From Atherix ibis (Eukaryota > Arthropoda > Insecta > Diptera > Athericidae): a stretch of DNA of 64,000 nucleotides. A program made the translations under genes and the position numbers. The notes under the pieces were generated by a model, which saw nothing but the letters and a program-made list of their open reading frames with translations, did no database searches and was not told the DNA's origin. Of the stretch, positions 1 through 11,930 are shown in pieces (within the stretch, counting starts at the first letter, position 1; the number at the start of each line of letters is the position of its first letter). Location: assembly GCA_958298945.1 (NCBI GenBank), contig CATQJD010000146.1, positions 620,001 to 684,000 of the forward strand. Direction: 5' to 3'.

Positions 1-500
1 CTCTTAAACATACTACTTTATATTCCTCTTAAACATACTACTTCATATTCCTCTTAAACGTATTACTTCATATTCCTCTTAATCATACTACTTCATATTC
101 CTCTTAAATATACTACTTCATATTCCTCTTAAACATACTACTTCATATTCCCCTTAAATATACTACTTCATATTCCTCTTAAATATACTACTTCATATTC
201 CTTTTAAATATAATACTTCATATTCCTCTTAAACATACTACTTCATATTCCTCTTAAACATACTACTTTATATTCCTCTTAAACATACTACTTCATATTC
301 CTCTTAAACGTATTACTTCATATTCCTCTTAATCATACTACTTCATATTCCTCTTAAATATACTACTTCATATTCCTCTTAAACATACTACTTCATATTC
401 CCCTTAAATATACTACTTCATATTCCTCTTAAATATACTACTTCATATTCCTTTTAAATATAATACTTCATATTCCTCTTAAACATACTACTTCATATTC
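1..500 (-). repeat. 250-bp (10-monomer) higher-order repeat, two units
   Basis: Units 1-250 and 251-500 appear identical by eye. The ten monomers carry a fixed series of variants: CTTTATATTC, consensus, AAACGTATTAC, AATCATAC, AAATATAC, consensus, CCCTTAAA, AAATATAC, CTTTTAAATATAATAC, consensus. The same two-unit series recurs at 1329-1828, so this pair lies inside a larger duplication. Confidence 0.95.
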
Positions 501-1328
501 CTCTTAAACATACTACTTCATATTCCTCTTAAATATACTACTTTATATTTTTCTTAAACATACTACTTCATATTCCTCTTAAACGTACAACTTCATATTC
601 CTCTTAAACATACTACTTAATATTCCTCTTAAATATACTACTTCATATTCCTCTTAAATATACTACTTCATATTCCTCTTAAATATAATACTTCATATTC
701 CTCGTAAACATACTACTTCATATTCCCTCTTAAAACATACTACTTCATATTCCTCTTAAACATACTACTTCATATTCCTCTTAAACATACTACTTCATAT
801 TCCTACTAAATATACTACTTCATATTCCTCTTAAATATACTACTTCATATTCCTCTTAAATATACTACTTCATGTTCCTCTTAAATATACTACTTCATAT
901 TCTTCTTAAACATTCTACTTCAAATTCCTCTTAAATATACTACTTCATATTCCTCTTAAATGTACTACTTCATATTCCTCTTAAACATACTACTTCATAT
1001 ACCTCTTAAATATACTACTTCATATTGCTCATAAATATACTACTTCATATTCCTCTTAAATACACTACTTCATATTCCTCTTAAATATACTACTTCATAT
1101 TCCTCTTAAACATACTACTTCATATTCCCCTTAAATATACTACTTCATATTCCTCTTAAATATACTACTTCATCTTCCTTTTAAATATAATACTTCATAT
1201 TCCTCTTAAACATACTACTTTCATATTCCTCTTAAACATACTACTTCATATTCCTCTTAAATATACTACTTCATATTCCTCTTAAACATACTACTTCATA
1301 TTCCTCTTAAACATACTACTTCATATTC

Positions 1329-1828
1329 CTCTTAAACATACTACTTTATATTCCTCTTAAACATACTACTTCATATTCCTCTTAAACGTATTACTTCATA
1401 TTCCTCTTAATCATACTACTTCATATTCCTCTTAAATATACTACTTCATATTCCTCTAAAACATACTACTTCATATTCCCCTTAAATATACTACTTCATA
1501 TTCCTCTTAAATATACTACTTCATATTCCTTTTAAATATAATACTTCATATTCCTCTTAAACATACTACTTCATATTCCTCTTAAACATACTACTTTATA
1601 TTCCTCTTAAACATACTACTTCATATTCCTCTTAAACGTATTACTTCATATTCCTCTTAATCATACTACTTCATATTCCTCTTAAATATACTACTTCATA
1701 TTCCTCTTAAACATACTACTTCATATTCCCCTTAAATATACTACTTCATATTCCTCTTAAATATACTACTTCATATTCCTTTTAAATATAATACTTCATA
1801 TTCCTCTTAAACATACTACTTCATATTC
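1329..1828 (-). repeat. 250-bp higher-order repeat, second pair of units
   Basis: Units 1329-1578 and 1579-1828 repeat the ten-monomer series seen at 1-500. I see one substitution in the first unit (CTCTAAAACAT for CTCTTAAACAT near 1455). Four units in two pairs show that a 10-mer doubled first and the doubled block was then copied. Confidence 0.95.
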
Positions 1829-3300
1829 CTCTTAAACATACTACTTCATATTCCTCTTAAATATACTACTTTATATTTTTCTTAAACATACTACTTCATA
1901 TTCCTCTTAAACGTACAACTTCATATTCCTCTTAAACATACTACTTAATATTCCTCTTAACCATACTACTTCATATTCCTCTTAAATATACTACTTCATA
2001 TTCCTCTTAAATATACTACTTCATATTCCTCGTAAAACATACTACTTCATATTCCTCTTAAACATACTACTTCATATTCCTCTTAAACATACTACTTCAT
2101 ATTCCTCTTAAACATACTACTTCATATTCCTACTAAATATACTACTTCATATTCCTCTTAAATATACTACTTCATATTCCTCTTAAATATACTACTTCAT
2201 GTTCCTCTTAAATATACTACTTCATATTCTTCTTAAACATTCTACTTCATATTCCTCTTAAATATACTACTTCATATTCCTCTTAAATGTACTACTTCAT
2301 ATTCCTCTTAAACATACTACTTCATATTCCTCTTAAATATACTACTTCATATTGCTCTTAAATATACTACTTCATATTCCTCTTAAATATACTACTTCTT
2401 ATTCCTCTTAAATATACTACTTCATGTTCCTCTTAAATATACTACTTCATATTCCTCTTAAACATACTACTTCATATTCCTCTTAAACGTACTACTTCAT
2501 ATTCCTCTTAAACATACTACTTCATATTCCCCTTAAATATACTACTTCATCTTCCTCTTAAATATACTACCTCATATTCCTCTTAAATATACTACTTTAT
2601 ATTCCTCTTAAATATACTACTTCATATTCCTCTTAAACATACTACTTCAAATTCATCTTAAACATACTACTTCATATTCCTCTTAAACATACTACTTCAT
2701 ACTCCTCTTAAACATACTACTTCATATTCCTCTTAAACATACTACTTCATATTCCTCTTAAACATACTACTTCATATTCCTCTTAAATATACTACTTCAT
2801 ATTCCTCTTAAATATACTACTTCATATTCCTCTTAAACATACTACTTCATATTCCTCTTAAATATACTACTTCATATTCCTCTTAAATATACTTCTTCAT
2901 ATTCCTCTTAAACATACTACTTCATATTCCTCTTAAACATACTACTTCATATTCCTCTTAAACATACTACTTCATATTCCTCTTAAACATACTACTTCAT
3001 ATTCCTCTTAAACATACTACTTCATATTCCTCTTAAATATACCACTTCATATTCCTCTTAAATATACTTCTTCATATTCCTCTTAAATATACTACCTCAT
3101 ATTCCTCTTAAATATACTACTTCATATTCCTCTTAAATATACTACTTCATACTACTCTTAAATATACTACTTCATATTCCTCTTAAATATACTACTGCAT
3201 ATTCGTCTTAAACATACTCCTGCATATTACTCTTAAACATACTCCTTCATATTCCTCTTAAACATACTACTTCATATTCCTCTTAAACATACTACTTCAT

Positions 3301-3910
3301 ATTCGTCTTTAACATACTACTTTATATTCCTCTTAAACATACTACTTCATATTCCTCCTAAATAAACTACTTCATATTCCTCTTAAACATTCTACTTCAT
3401 ATTCCTCTTAAATATTCTACTTCATATTCCTCTTAAATATACTACTTCATATTCCTCTTAAACATAATACTTCATATTCCTCTTAAATATACTACTTCAT
3501 ATTCCTCTTAAATATACTACTTCATATTCCTCTTAAATATAATACATCATATTCCTCTTAAACATACTACTTCATATTCCTCTTAAACATACTACTTCAT
3601 ATTCCTCTTTAACATACTACTTCATATTCCTCTTAAACATACTACTTCATATTCCTCTTAAACATACTACTTCATATTCCTCTTAAACATACTACTTCAT
3701 ATTCATCTTTAACATACTACTTTATATTCCTCTTAAACATACTACTTCATATTCCTCCTAAATAAACAACTTCATATTCCTCTTAAACATTCTACTTCAT
3801 ATTCCTCTTAAATATTCTACTTCATATTCCTCTTAAATATACTACTTCATATTCCTCTTAAACATAATACTTCATATTCCTCTTAAATATACTACTTCAT
3901 ATTCCTCTTA
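3301..3910 (-). repeat. Short duplicated block, 400-bp spacing
   Basis: About 210 bp starting at 3301 recur starting at 3701, exactly 16 monomers away. Both contain, in order, ATTC(G/A)TCTTTAACATAC, TTTATATTCC, CCTCCTAAATAAAC, AACATTCTAC, AATATTCTAC and AACATAATAC. Between and after them the monomers are plainer. Similarity ends near 3,510 and 3,910. Confidence 0.85.
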
Positions 3911-4447
3911 AATGTACTACTTCATATTCCTCTTAAACATACTACTTCATATTCCTCTTAAATATACTACTTCATATTCCTCTTAAATAAACTACTTCAT
4001 ATTCCTCTTAAATATACTACTTCATATTCCTCTTAAATATACTACTTCATGTTCCTCTTAAATATACTACTTCATATTCCTCTTAAACATACTACTTCAT
4101 ATCCCTCTTAAACATATTACTTCATATTGCTCTTAAACATACTACTTTATATTCCTCTTAAACATACTACTTCATATTCCTCTTAAACGTTCTACTTCAT
4201 ATTCCTCTTAAATATACTACTTCATATTCATCTTAAATATACTACTTCATATTCCTCTTAAATATACTACTTCATATTCCTCTTAAATATACTACTTTAT
4301 ATTCCTCTTAAATATACTACTTCATATTCCTCTTAAACATAATACTTCATATTCCTCTTAAACATACTACTTCATATTCCTCTTAAACATACTACTTCAT
4401 ATTCCTCTTAAACATACTAATTCATATTCCTCTTAAACATACTACTT

Positions 4448-4475
4448 CATATTCGTCTTGTTTAAGAGGAATATG
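4448..4475. other. Array inversion point, short-spacer inverted repeat
   Basis: Monomer orientation reverses here in a single step. Bases 4448-4459 (CATATTCGTCTT) pair with 4464-4475 (AAGAGGAATATG), with one mismatch in 12 pairs and GTTT (4460-4463) as the spacer. Complementarity continues outward for the length of the left arm, since both sides are the same satellite. The two sides break at different monomer positions, offset by the four bases GTTT. The monomers on the two sides are not mirror copies: the nearest on the left read, in forward sense, GACGAATATG and then GAATTAG, while those on the right read GAAATAG and then GAGAAATATG. That argues against a simple read fold-back chimera, though an assembly join cannot be excluded. 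Confidence 0.9.
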
Positions 4476-4599
4476 AAATAGTATATTTAAGAGGAATATG
4501 AAGTAGTATGTTTAAGAGAAATATGAAGTAGTATGTTTAAGAGGAATATGAAGTAATATGTTTAAGAGGAATATGAAGTAGTATGTTTAAGAGGAATAT

Positions 4600-7400
4600 G
4601 AAATAGTATGTTTAAGAGGAATATGAAGTAATATGTTTAAGATGAATATGAAGTATGTTTAAGAGAAATATGAAGTAGTATGTTTAAGAGGAATATGAAG
4701 TAGTATGTTTAAGACGTATATGAAGTAGTATGTTTAAGAGATATATGAAGTAGTATTATTAAGAGGAATATGAAGTAGTATATTTAAGAAGAATATGAAG
4801 TAGTATATTTAAGAGCAATATGAAGTAGTATGTTTAAGAGGTATATGAATTAATATGTTTAAGAGGAATATGAAGTAGTATGTTTAAAAGGAATATGATA
4901 GAGCATGTTTAAGAGGGACATAAAGTGGTATGTTTAAGAGGAATATGAAGTAGTATATTTTAGAGGAATAGGAAGTAGTATATTTAAGTGGAATTTGAAG
5001 TAGTATGTTTAAGAGAAATATGAAGTAGTATGCTTAAGAGGAATATGAAGTAGTATGTTTAAGAGGAATATGAAGTAGTATGTTTAAGAGGAATATGAGG
5101 TAGTATATTTAAGAGGAATATGAAGTAGTATGTTTAAGAGGAATATGAAGTAGTATGTTTAAGAGAAATATGAAGTAGTATGCTTAAGAGGAATATGAAG
5201 TAGTGTGTTTAAGAAGAATATGAAGTAGTATGTTTAAGATGAATATGAAGTTGTATGTTTAAGAGGAATATGAAGTAGTATATTTAAGAGGAATATAAAG
5301 TCGTATATTTAAGAGGAATATGAAGTAGTATGTTTAAGAGGAATATGAAGTAGTATGTTAAAGAGGAATATGAAGTAGTATATTTAGGAGGAATAGGAAG
5401 TATTATGTTTAAGAGGAATTTGAAGTAGTATATTTAAGAGGAATATGAAGTAGTATGTTTAAGAGGAATATGAAGTAGTATATTTAAGAGGAATATGAAG
5501 TAGTATGTTTAAGAGGAATATGAAGTAGTACGTTTAGGAGGAATATGAAGTAATATGTTTAAGAGGAATATGAAGTAGTATGTTTAAGAGGAATATTAAA
5601 TAGTATGTTTAAGAGGAATATGAAGTAGTATGTTTAAGATGAATATGAAGTATGTTTAAGAGAAATATGAAGTAGTATGTTTAAGAGGAATATGAAGTAG
5701 TATGTTTAAGAGGAATATGAAGTAGTATGTTTAAGAGGAATATGAAGTAGTATTATTAAGAGGAATATGAAGTAGTATATTTAAGAGGAATATGAAGTAG
5801 TATATTTAAGAGCAATATGAAGTTGTATGTTTAAGAGGCATATGAATTAATATGTTTAAGAGGAATATGAAGTAGTATGTTTAAGAGGAATATGAGGTAG
5901 TAAGTTTAAGAGGAACATGAAGTGGTATGTGTAAGAGGAATATGAAGTAGTATATATAAGAGGAATAGGAAGTAGTATATTTAAGAGGAATATGAAGTAG
6001 TATGTTTAAGAGAAATATGAAGTAGTATGCTTATGAGGAATATGAAGTAGAATGTTTAAGAGGAATATGAAGTAGTATGTTAAAGAGGAATATGAGGTAG
6101 TATATTTAAGAGGCATATGAAGTACTATGTTTAAGAGGAATATGAAGTAGTATGTTTAAGAGAAATATGAAGTAGTATATTTCGGAGAAATATGAAGTAG
6201 TATCTTTAAGAGGAATATGAAGTAGTGTGTTTAAGAGGCATATGAAGTAGTATGTTTAAGAGAAATATGAAGTGGTATGCTTAAGAGGAATATGAAGTAG
6301 TATGTTTAAGAGGAATATGAAGTAGTATGTTTAAGAAGAATATGAGGTAGTATATTTAAGAGGAATATGAAGTAGTATGTTTAAGAGGAATATGAAGTGG
6401 TGTGTTTAGGAAGAATATGAAGTAGTATATTTAAGAGGAAAATGAAGTAGTATGTTTAAGAGGAATATGAAGTAGTATATTTAAGAGGAATATGAAGTAG
6501 TATGCTTAAGAGGAATATGAAGTAGTATGTTTAAGAGGAATATGAAGCAGTATATTTAAGGGGAATATGAAGTAGTATGTTTAAGAGGAATATGAAGTAG
6601 TATGTTTAAGAGGAATATGAAGTAATATGTTTAAGAGGAATATGAAGTAGTATGTTTAAGAGGAATATGAAATAGTATGTTTAAGAGGAATATGAATTAG
6701 TATGTTTAAGATGAATATGAAGTATGTTTAAGAGAAATATGAAGTAGTATGTTTAAGAGGAATATGAAGTAGTATGTTTAAGATGAATATGAAGTAGTAT
6801 GTTTTAGAGGAATATGAAGTAGTATTATTAAGAGGAATATGAAGTAGTATATTTAAGAGGAATATGAAGTAGTATATTTAAGAGCAATTTGAAGTAGTAA
6901 GTTTAAGAGGCATATGAATTAATATGTTTAAGAGGAATATGAAGTAGTATGTTTAAGAGGAATATGAGGTAGTAAGTTTAAGAGGAACATGAAGTGGTAT
7001 GTTTAAGAGGAATATGAAGTAGTATATTTAAGCGGAATAGGAAGTAGTATATTTAAGAAGAATAAGAAATAGTATGTTTAAGAGAAATATGAAGTAGTAT
7101 GCTTAAGAGGAATATGAAGTAGTATGTTTAAGAGGAATATGAAGTAGTATATTTAAGAGGAATATGAGGTTGTATATGTAAGAGGAATATGAAGTAGTAT
7201 GTTTAAGAGGAATATGAAGTAGTATGTTTAAGAGAAATATGAAGTAGTATGCTTAAGAGGAATATGAAGTAGTATGTTTAAGAGGAATATAAAGTACTAT
7301 GTTTAAGAGGAATATGAAGTAGTATATTTAAGAGGAATATGAAGTAGTATGTTTAAGAGGAATATGAAGTAGTATATTTTAAAGGAATATGAAGTAGTAT
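4600..7400 (+). repeat. ~1-kb higher-order repeat, three diverged units
   Basis: A series containing a 22-bp monomer (AAGATGAATATGAAGTATG, start 4639), then GTATTATTAAG, then GGCATATGAATTAATATG (GGTATATG in the first unit), then a GGTAGTAAG/GGAACATGAAGTGG group recurs with starts at 4639, 5636 and 6708. Spacings are 997 and 1,072 bp, both 3 short of a multiple of 25, as one 22-bp monomer per unit predicts. The first unit is the most altered, for example GATAGAGCATG and GGGACATAAAG near 4,890-4,925. Units two and three are copied again inside the 3,348-bp duplication. Confidence 0.88.
4639..4660 (+). repeat. 22-bp short monomer, first of seven
   Basis: AAGATGAATATGAAGTATG plus TTT, which lacks three bases of the AGTAGTA stretch. 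Other copies start at 5636, 6708, 8984, 10056, 12302 and 13874. All share the GATGAA substitution, so the deletion is a single ancestral event spread by segment duplication. None is seen after 13.9 kb, which separates the 4.5-14 kb domain from the rest. Confidence 0.93.
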
Positions 7401-10400
7401 GTTTAAGAGGAATATAAAGTTGTATGTTTAAGAGGAATATGAAGTAGTATGTTTAAGAGGAATATGAAGTAGTATGTTAAAGAGGAATATGAAGTAGTAT
7501 ATTTAAGAGGAATATGAAGAATTATGTTTAAGAGGAATATGAAGTAGTATATTTAAGAGGAATATGAAGTAGTATGTTTAAGAGGAATATGAAGTAGTAT
7601 ATTTAAGAGGAATATGAAGTAGTATGTTTAAGAGGAATATATAGTAGTATGTTTAAGAAGAATATGAAATAGTATGTTTATGATGAATATGAAGTTGTAT
7701 GTTTAAGAGGAATATGAAGTAGTATATTTAAGAGGAATATAAAGTCGTATGTTTAAGAGGAATATGAAGTAGTATGTTTAAGAGGAATATGAAGTAGTAT
7801 GTTAAAGAGGAATATGAAGTAGTATATTTAAGAGGAATATGAAGTCTTATGTTTAAGAGGAATATGAAGTAGTATATTTAAGAGGAATATGAAGTAGTAT
7901 GTTTAAGAGGAATATGAAGTAGTATGTTTAAGAGGAATATGAAGTAGTATGTTTAAGAGGAATATGAAGTAGTATGTTCAAGAGGAATATGAAGTAGTAT
8001 GTTAAAGATGAATATGAAGTAGTATATTTCAGAGGAATATGAAGTAGTATGTTTAAGAGGAATATGAAGTAGTATGTTTAGGAGGAATATGAAGTAGTAT
8101 GTTTAAGAGGACTATGAAGTAGTGTGTTTAAGAGGCATATGAAGTAGTATGCTTAAAAGGAATATGAAGTAGTATGTTTAAGAGGAATATGAAGTAGTAT
8201 GTTTAAGAGGAATATGAAGTAGTATATTTAAAAGGAATATGAAGCAGCATATTTTTAGAGGAATATGAAGTAGCATATTTAAGAGGAATAAGATGAAGTA
8301 TGTTTAAGAGGAATATGAAGTAGTATGTTTAAGAGGAATATGAAGTAGTATGTTTAAGAGGAATATGAAGTAGTATGTTTAAGAGGAATATGAAGTAGTA
8401 TGTTTCAAAGGAATATGAAGTAGTATGTTTAAGAGGAATATGAAGTATTTTATTTAAGAGGAAAATGAAGTAGTATGTTTAAGAGGAATATGAAGTAGTA
8501 TGTTTAAGAGGAATATGAAGTAGTATGTTTAAAAGGAATATGAAGAAGTATTTTTAAGAGGAAAATGAAGTAGTATGTTTAAGATGAATAATATGAAGTA
8601 ATATATTTAAGAGGAATATGAAGTAGTATATTTAAGAGGAATATAAAGTCGTATATTTAAGAGGAATATGAAGTAGTATGTTTAAGAGGAATATGAAGTA
8701 GTATGTTAAAGAGGAATATGAAGTAGTATATTTAAGAGGAATATGAAGTATTATGTTTTAGAGGAATTTGAAGTAGTATATTTAAGAGGAATATGAAGTA
8801 GTATGTTTAAGAGGAATATGAAGTAGTATATTTAAGAGGAATATGAAGTAGTATGTTTAAGAGGAATATGAAGTAGTATGTTTAGGAGGAATATGAAGTA
8901 ATATGTTTAAGAGGAATATGAAGTAGTATGTTTAAGAGGAATATTAAATAGTATGTTTAAGAGGAATATGAAGTAGTATGTTTAAGATGAATATGAAGTA
9001 TGTTTAAGAGAAATATGAAGTAGTATGTTTAAGAGGAATATGAAGTAGTATGTTTAAGAGGAATATGAAGTAGTATGTTTAAGAGGAATATGAAGTAGTA
9101 TTATTAAGAGGAATATGAAGTAGTATATTTAAGAGGAATATGAAGTAGTATATTTAAGAGAAATATGAAGTTGTATGTTTAAGAGGCATATGAATTAATA
9201 TGTTTAAGAGGAATATGAAGTAGTATGTTTAAGAGGAATATGAGGTAGTAAGTTTAAGAGGAACATGAAGTGGTATGTGTAAGAGGAATATAAAGTAGTA
9301 TATTTAATAGGAATAGGAAGTAGTATATTTAAGAGGAATATGAAGTAGTATGTTTAAGAGAAATATGAAGTAGTATGCTTATGAGGAATATGAAGTAGAA
9401 TGTTTAAGAGGAATATGAAGTAGTATGTTTAAGAGGAATATGAGGTAGTATATTTAAGAGGAATATGAAGTACTATGTTTAAGAGGAATATGAAGTAGTA
9501 TGTTTAAGAGAAATATGAAGTAGTATATTTCGGAGAAATATGAAGTAGTATCTTTAAGAGGAATATGAAGTAGTGTGTTTAAGAGGCATATGAAGTAGTA
9601 TGTTTAAGAGAAATATGAAGTGGTATGCTTAAGAGGAATATGAAGTAGTATGTTTAAGAGGAATATGAAGTAGTATGTTTAAGAAGAATATGAGGTAGTA
9701 TATTTAAGAGGAATATGAAGTAGTATGTTTAAGAGGAATATGAAGTGGTGTGTTTAGGAAGAATATGAAGTAGTATATTTAAGAGGAAAATGAAGTAGTA
9801 TGTTTAAGAGGAATATGAAGTAGTATATTTAAGAGGAATATGAAGTAGTATGCTTAAGAGGAATATGAAGTAGTATGTTTAAGAGGAATATGAAGCAGTA
9901 TATTTAAGGGGAATATGAAGTAGTATGTTTAAGAGGAATATGAAGTAGTATGTTTAAGAGGAATATGAAGTAATATGTTTAAGAGGAATATGAAGTAGTA
10001 TGTTTAAGAGGAATATGAAATAGTATGTTTAAGAGGAATATGAATTAGTATGTTTAAGATGAATATGAAGTATGTTTAAGAGAAATATGAAGTAGTATGT
10101 TTAAGAGGAATATGAAGTAGTATGTTTAAGATGAATATGAAGTAGTATGTTTTAGAGGAATATGAAGTAGTATTATTAAGAGGAATATGAAGTAGTATAT
10201 TTAAGAGGAATATGAAGTAGTATATTTAAGAGCAATTTGAAGTAGTAAGTTTAAGAGGCATATGAATTAATATGTTTAAGAGGAATATGAAGTAGTATGT
10301 TTAAGAGGAATATGAGGTAGTAAGTTTAAGAGGAACATGAAGTGGTATGTTTAAGAGGAATATGAAGTAGTATATTTAAGCGGAATAGGAAGTAGTATAT

Positions 10401-11930
10401 TTAAGAAGAATATGAAATAGTATGTTTAAGAGAAATATGAAGTAGTATGCTTAAGAGGAATATGAAGTAGTATGTTTAAGAGGAATATGAAGTAGTATAT
10501 TTAAGAGGAATATGAGGTTGTATATTTAAGAGGAATATGAAGTAGTATGTTTAAGAGGAATATGAAGTAGTATGTTTAAGAGAAATATGAAGTAGTATGC
10601 TTAAGAGGAATATGAAGTAGTATGTTTAAGAGGAATATAAAGTACTATGTTTAAGAGGAATATGAAGTAGTATATTTAAGAGGAATATGAAGTAGTATGT
10701 TTAAGAGGAATATGAAGTAGTATATTTTAAAGGAATATGAAGTAGTATGTTTAAGAGGAATATAAAGTTGTATGTTTAAGAGGAATATGAAGTAGTATGT
10801 TTAAGAAGAATATGAAGTAGTATGTTAAAGAGGAATATGAAGTAGTATATTTAAGAGGAATATGAAGTATTATGTTTAAGAGGAATATGAAGTAGTATAT
10901 TTAAGAGGAATATGAAGTAGTATGTTTAAGAGGAATATGAAGTAGTATATTTAAGAGGAATATGAAGTAGTATGTTTAAGAGGAATATGAAGTAGTATGT
11001 TTAAGAAGAATATGAAATAGTATGTTTATGATGAATATGAAGTTGTATGTTTAAGAGGAATATGAAGTAGTATATTTAAGAGGAATATAAAGTCGTATGT
11101 TTAAGAGGAATATGAAGTAGTATGCTTAGAGGAATATGAAGTAGTATGTTAAAGAGGAATATGAAGTAGTATATTTAAGAGGAATATGAAGTCTTATGTT
11201 TAAGAGGAATATGAAGTAGTATATTTAAGAGGAATATGAAGTAGTATGTTTAAGAGGAATATGAAGTAGTATGTTTAAGAGGAATATGAAGTAGTATGTT
11301 TAAGAGGAATATGAAGTAGTATGTTCAAGAGGAATATGAAGTAGTATGTTAAAGATGAATATGAAGTAGTATATTTCAGAGGAATATGAAGTAGTATGTT
11401 TAAGAGGAATATGAAGTAGTATGTTTAGGAGGAATATGAAGTAGTATGTTTAAGAGGACTATGAAGTAGTGTGTTTAAGAGACATATGAAGTAGTATGCT
11501 TAAAAGGAATTTGAAGTAGTATGTTTAAGAGGAATATGAAGTAGTATGTTTAAGAGGAATATGAAGTAGTATATTTAAAAGGAATATGAAGCAGCATATT
11601 TAAGAGGAATATGAAGTAGCATATTTAAGAGGAATAAGATGAAGTATGTTTAAGAGGAATATGAAGTAGTATGTTTAAGAGGAATATGAAGTAGTATGTT
11701 TAAGAGGAATATGAAGTAGTATGTTTAAAAGGAATATGAAGTAGTATGTTTCAAAGGAATATGAAGTAGTATGTTTAAGAGGAATATGAAGTATTTTATT
11801 TAAGAGGAAAATGAAGTAGTATGTTTAAGAGGAATATGAAGTAGTATGTTTAAGAGGAATATGAAGTAGTATGTTTAAAAGGAATATGAAGAAGTATTTT
11901 TAAGAGGAAAATGAAGTAGTATGTTTAAGA
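5236..11930 (+). repeat. 3,348-bp tandem duplication
   Basis: Copy 1 spans about 5236-8583 and copy 2 about 8584-11930. Landmarks offset by exactly 3,348 include TCGTATATTT at 5301/8649, GAATATTAAATAG at 5591/8939 and the 22-bp monomers at 5636/8984 and 6708/10056. Towards the end the offset becomes 3,346 (GGAATAAGATG at 8285/11631, TTCAAAGG at 8404/11750). This is accounted for by one extra base near 8,250 in copy 1 and one missing base near 11,125 in copy 2. The copy junction carries an odd 28-bp monomer, GATGAATAATATGAAGTAA, near 8,583-8,610. Substitutions between copies are scattered and few. Confidence 0.92.

Larger units (their letters stand above)
1..2660 (-). repeat. Tandem duplication, 1,327-1,328 bp spacing
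   Basis: The segment 1-1328 is repeated from 1329 to about 2,520-2,660. Matching landmarks are CTTTATATTTTT at 541 and 1869, TCTTCTTAAACATTCT at 901 and 2228, and AAATGTACTAC around 961 and 2288. The remainder of 3 over a multiple of 25 is explained by single-base insertions near 725-735 and 1216. The register drifts after about 2,350: the CCCC landmark is shifted by 1,402, which is three extra monomers. The distal part has therefore been edited since duplication. The left boundary is cut by the window edge. Confidence 0.9.
1..4459 (-). repeat. 25-bp satellite array, reverse-oriented arm
   Basis: About 178 tandem copies of the 25-bp monomer, read on this strand as CTCTTAAACATAC then TACTTCATATTC, which is the reverse complement of the monomer in the rest of the window. 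Most copies differ from consensus at 0-2 positions. The commonest variant is AAATATA in place of AAACATA. Small length changes occur: one extra C and one extra A near 725-735, one extra T near 1216 (CTTTCAT), and one extra A near 2035. The most diverged patch is about 3150-3310, with TGCATATTCG, ATACTCC and ATTACTC variants. No gene or unique DNA interrupts the arm. It starts before base 1. Confidence 0.98.

Noticed and set aside
4440..4480. Intrinsic terminator-like hairpin at the inversion
   Set aside because: The stem is AT-rich, lacks a U-tract after it, and is explained fully by the flip of the satellite arms.
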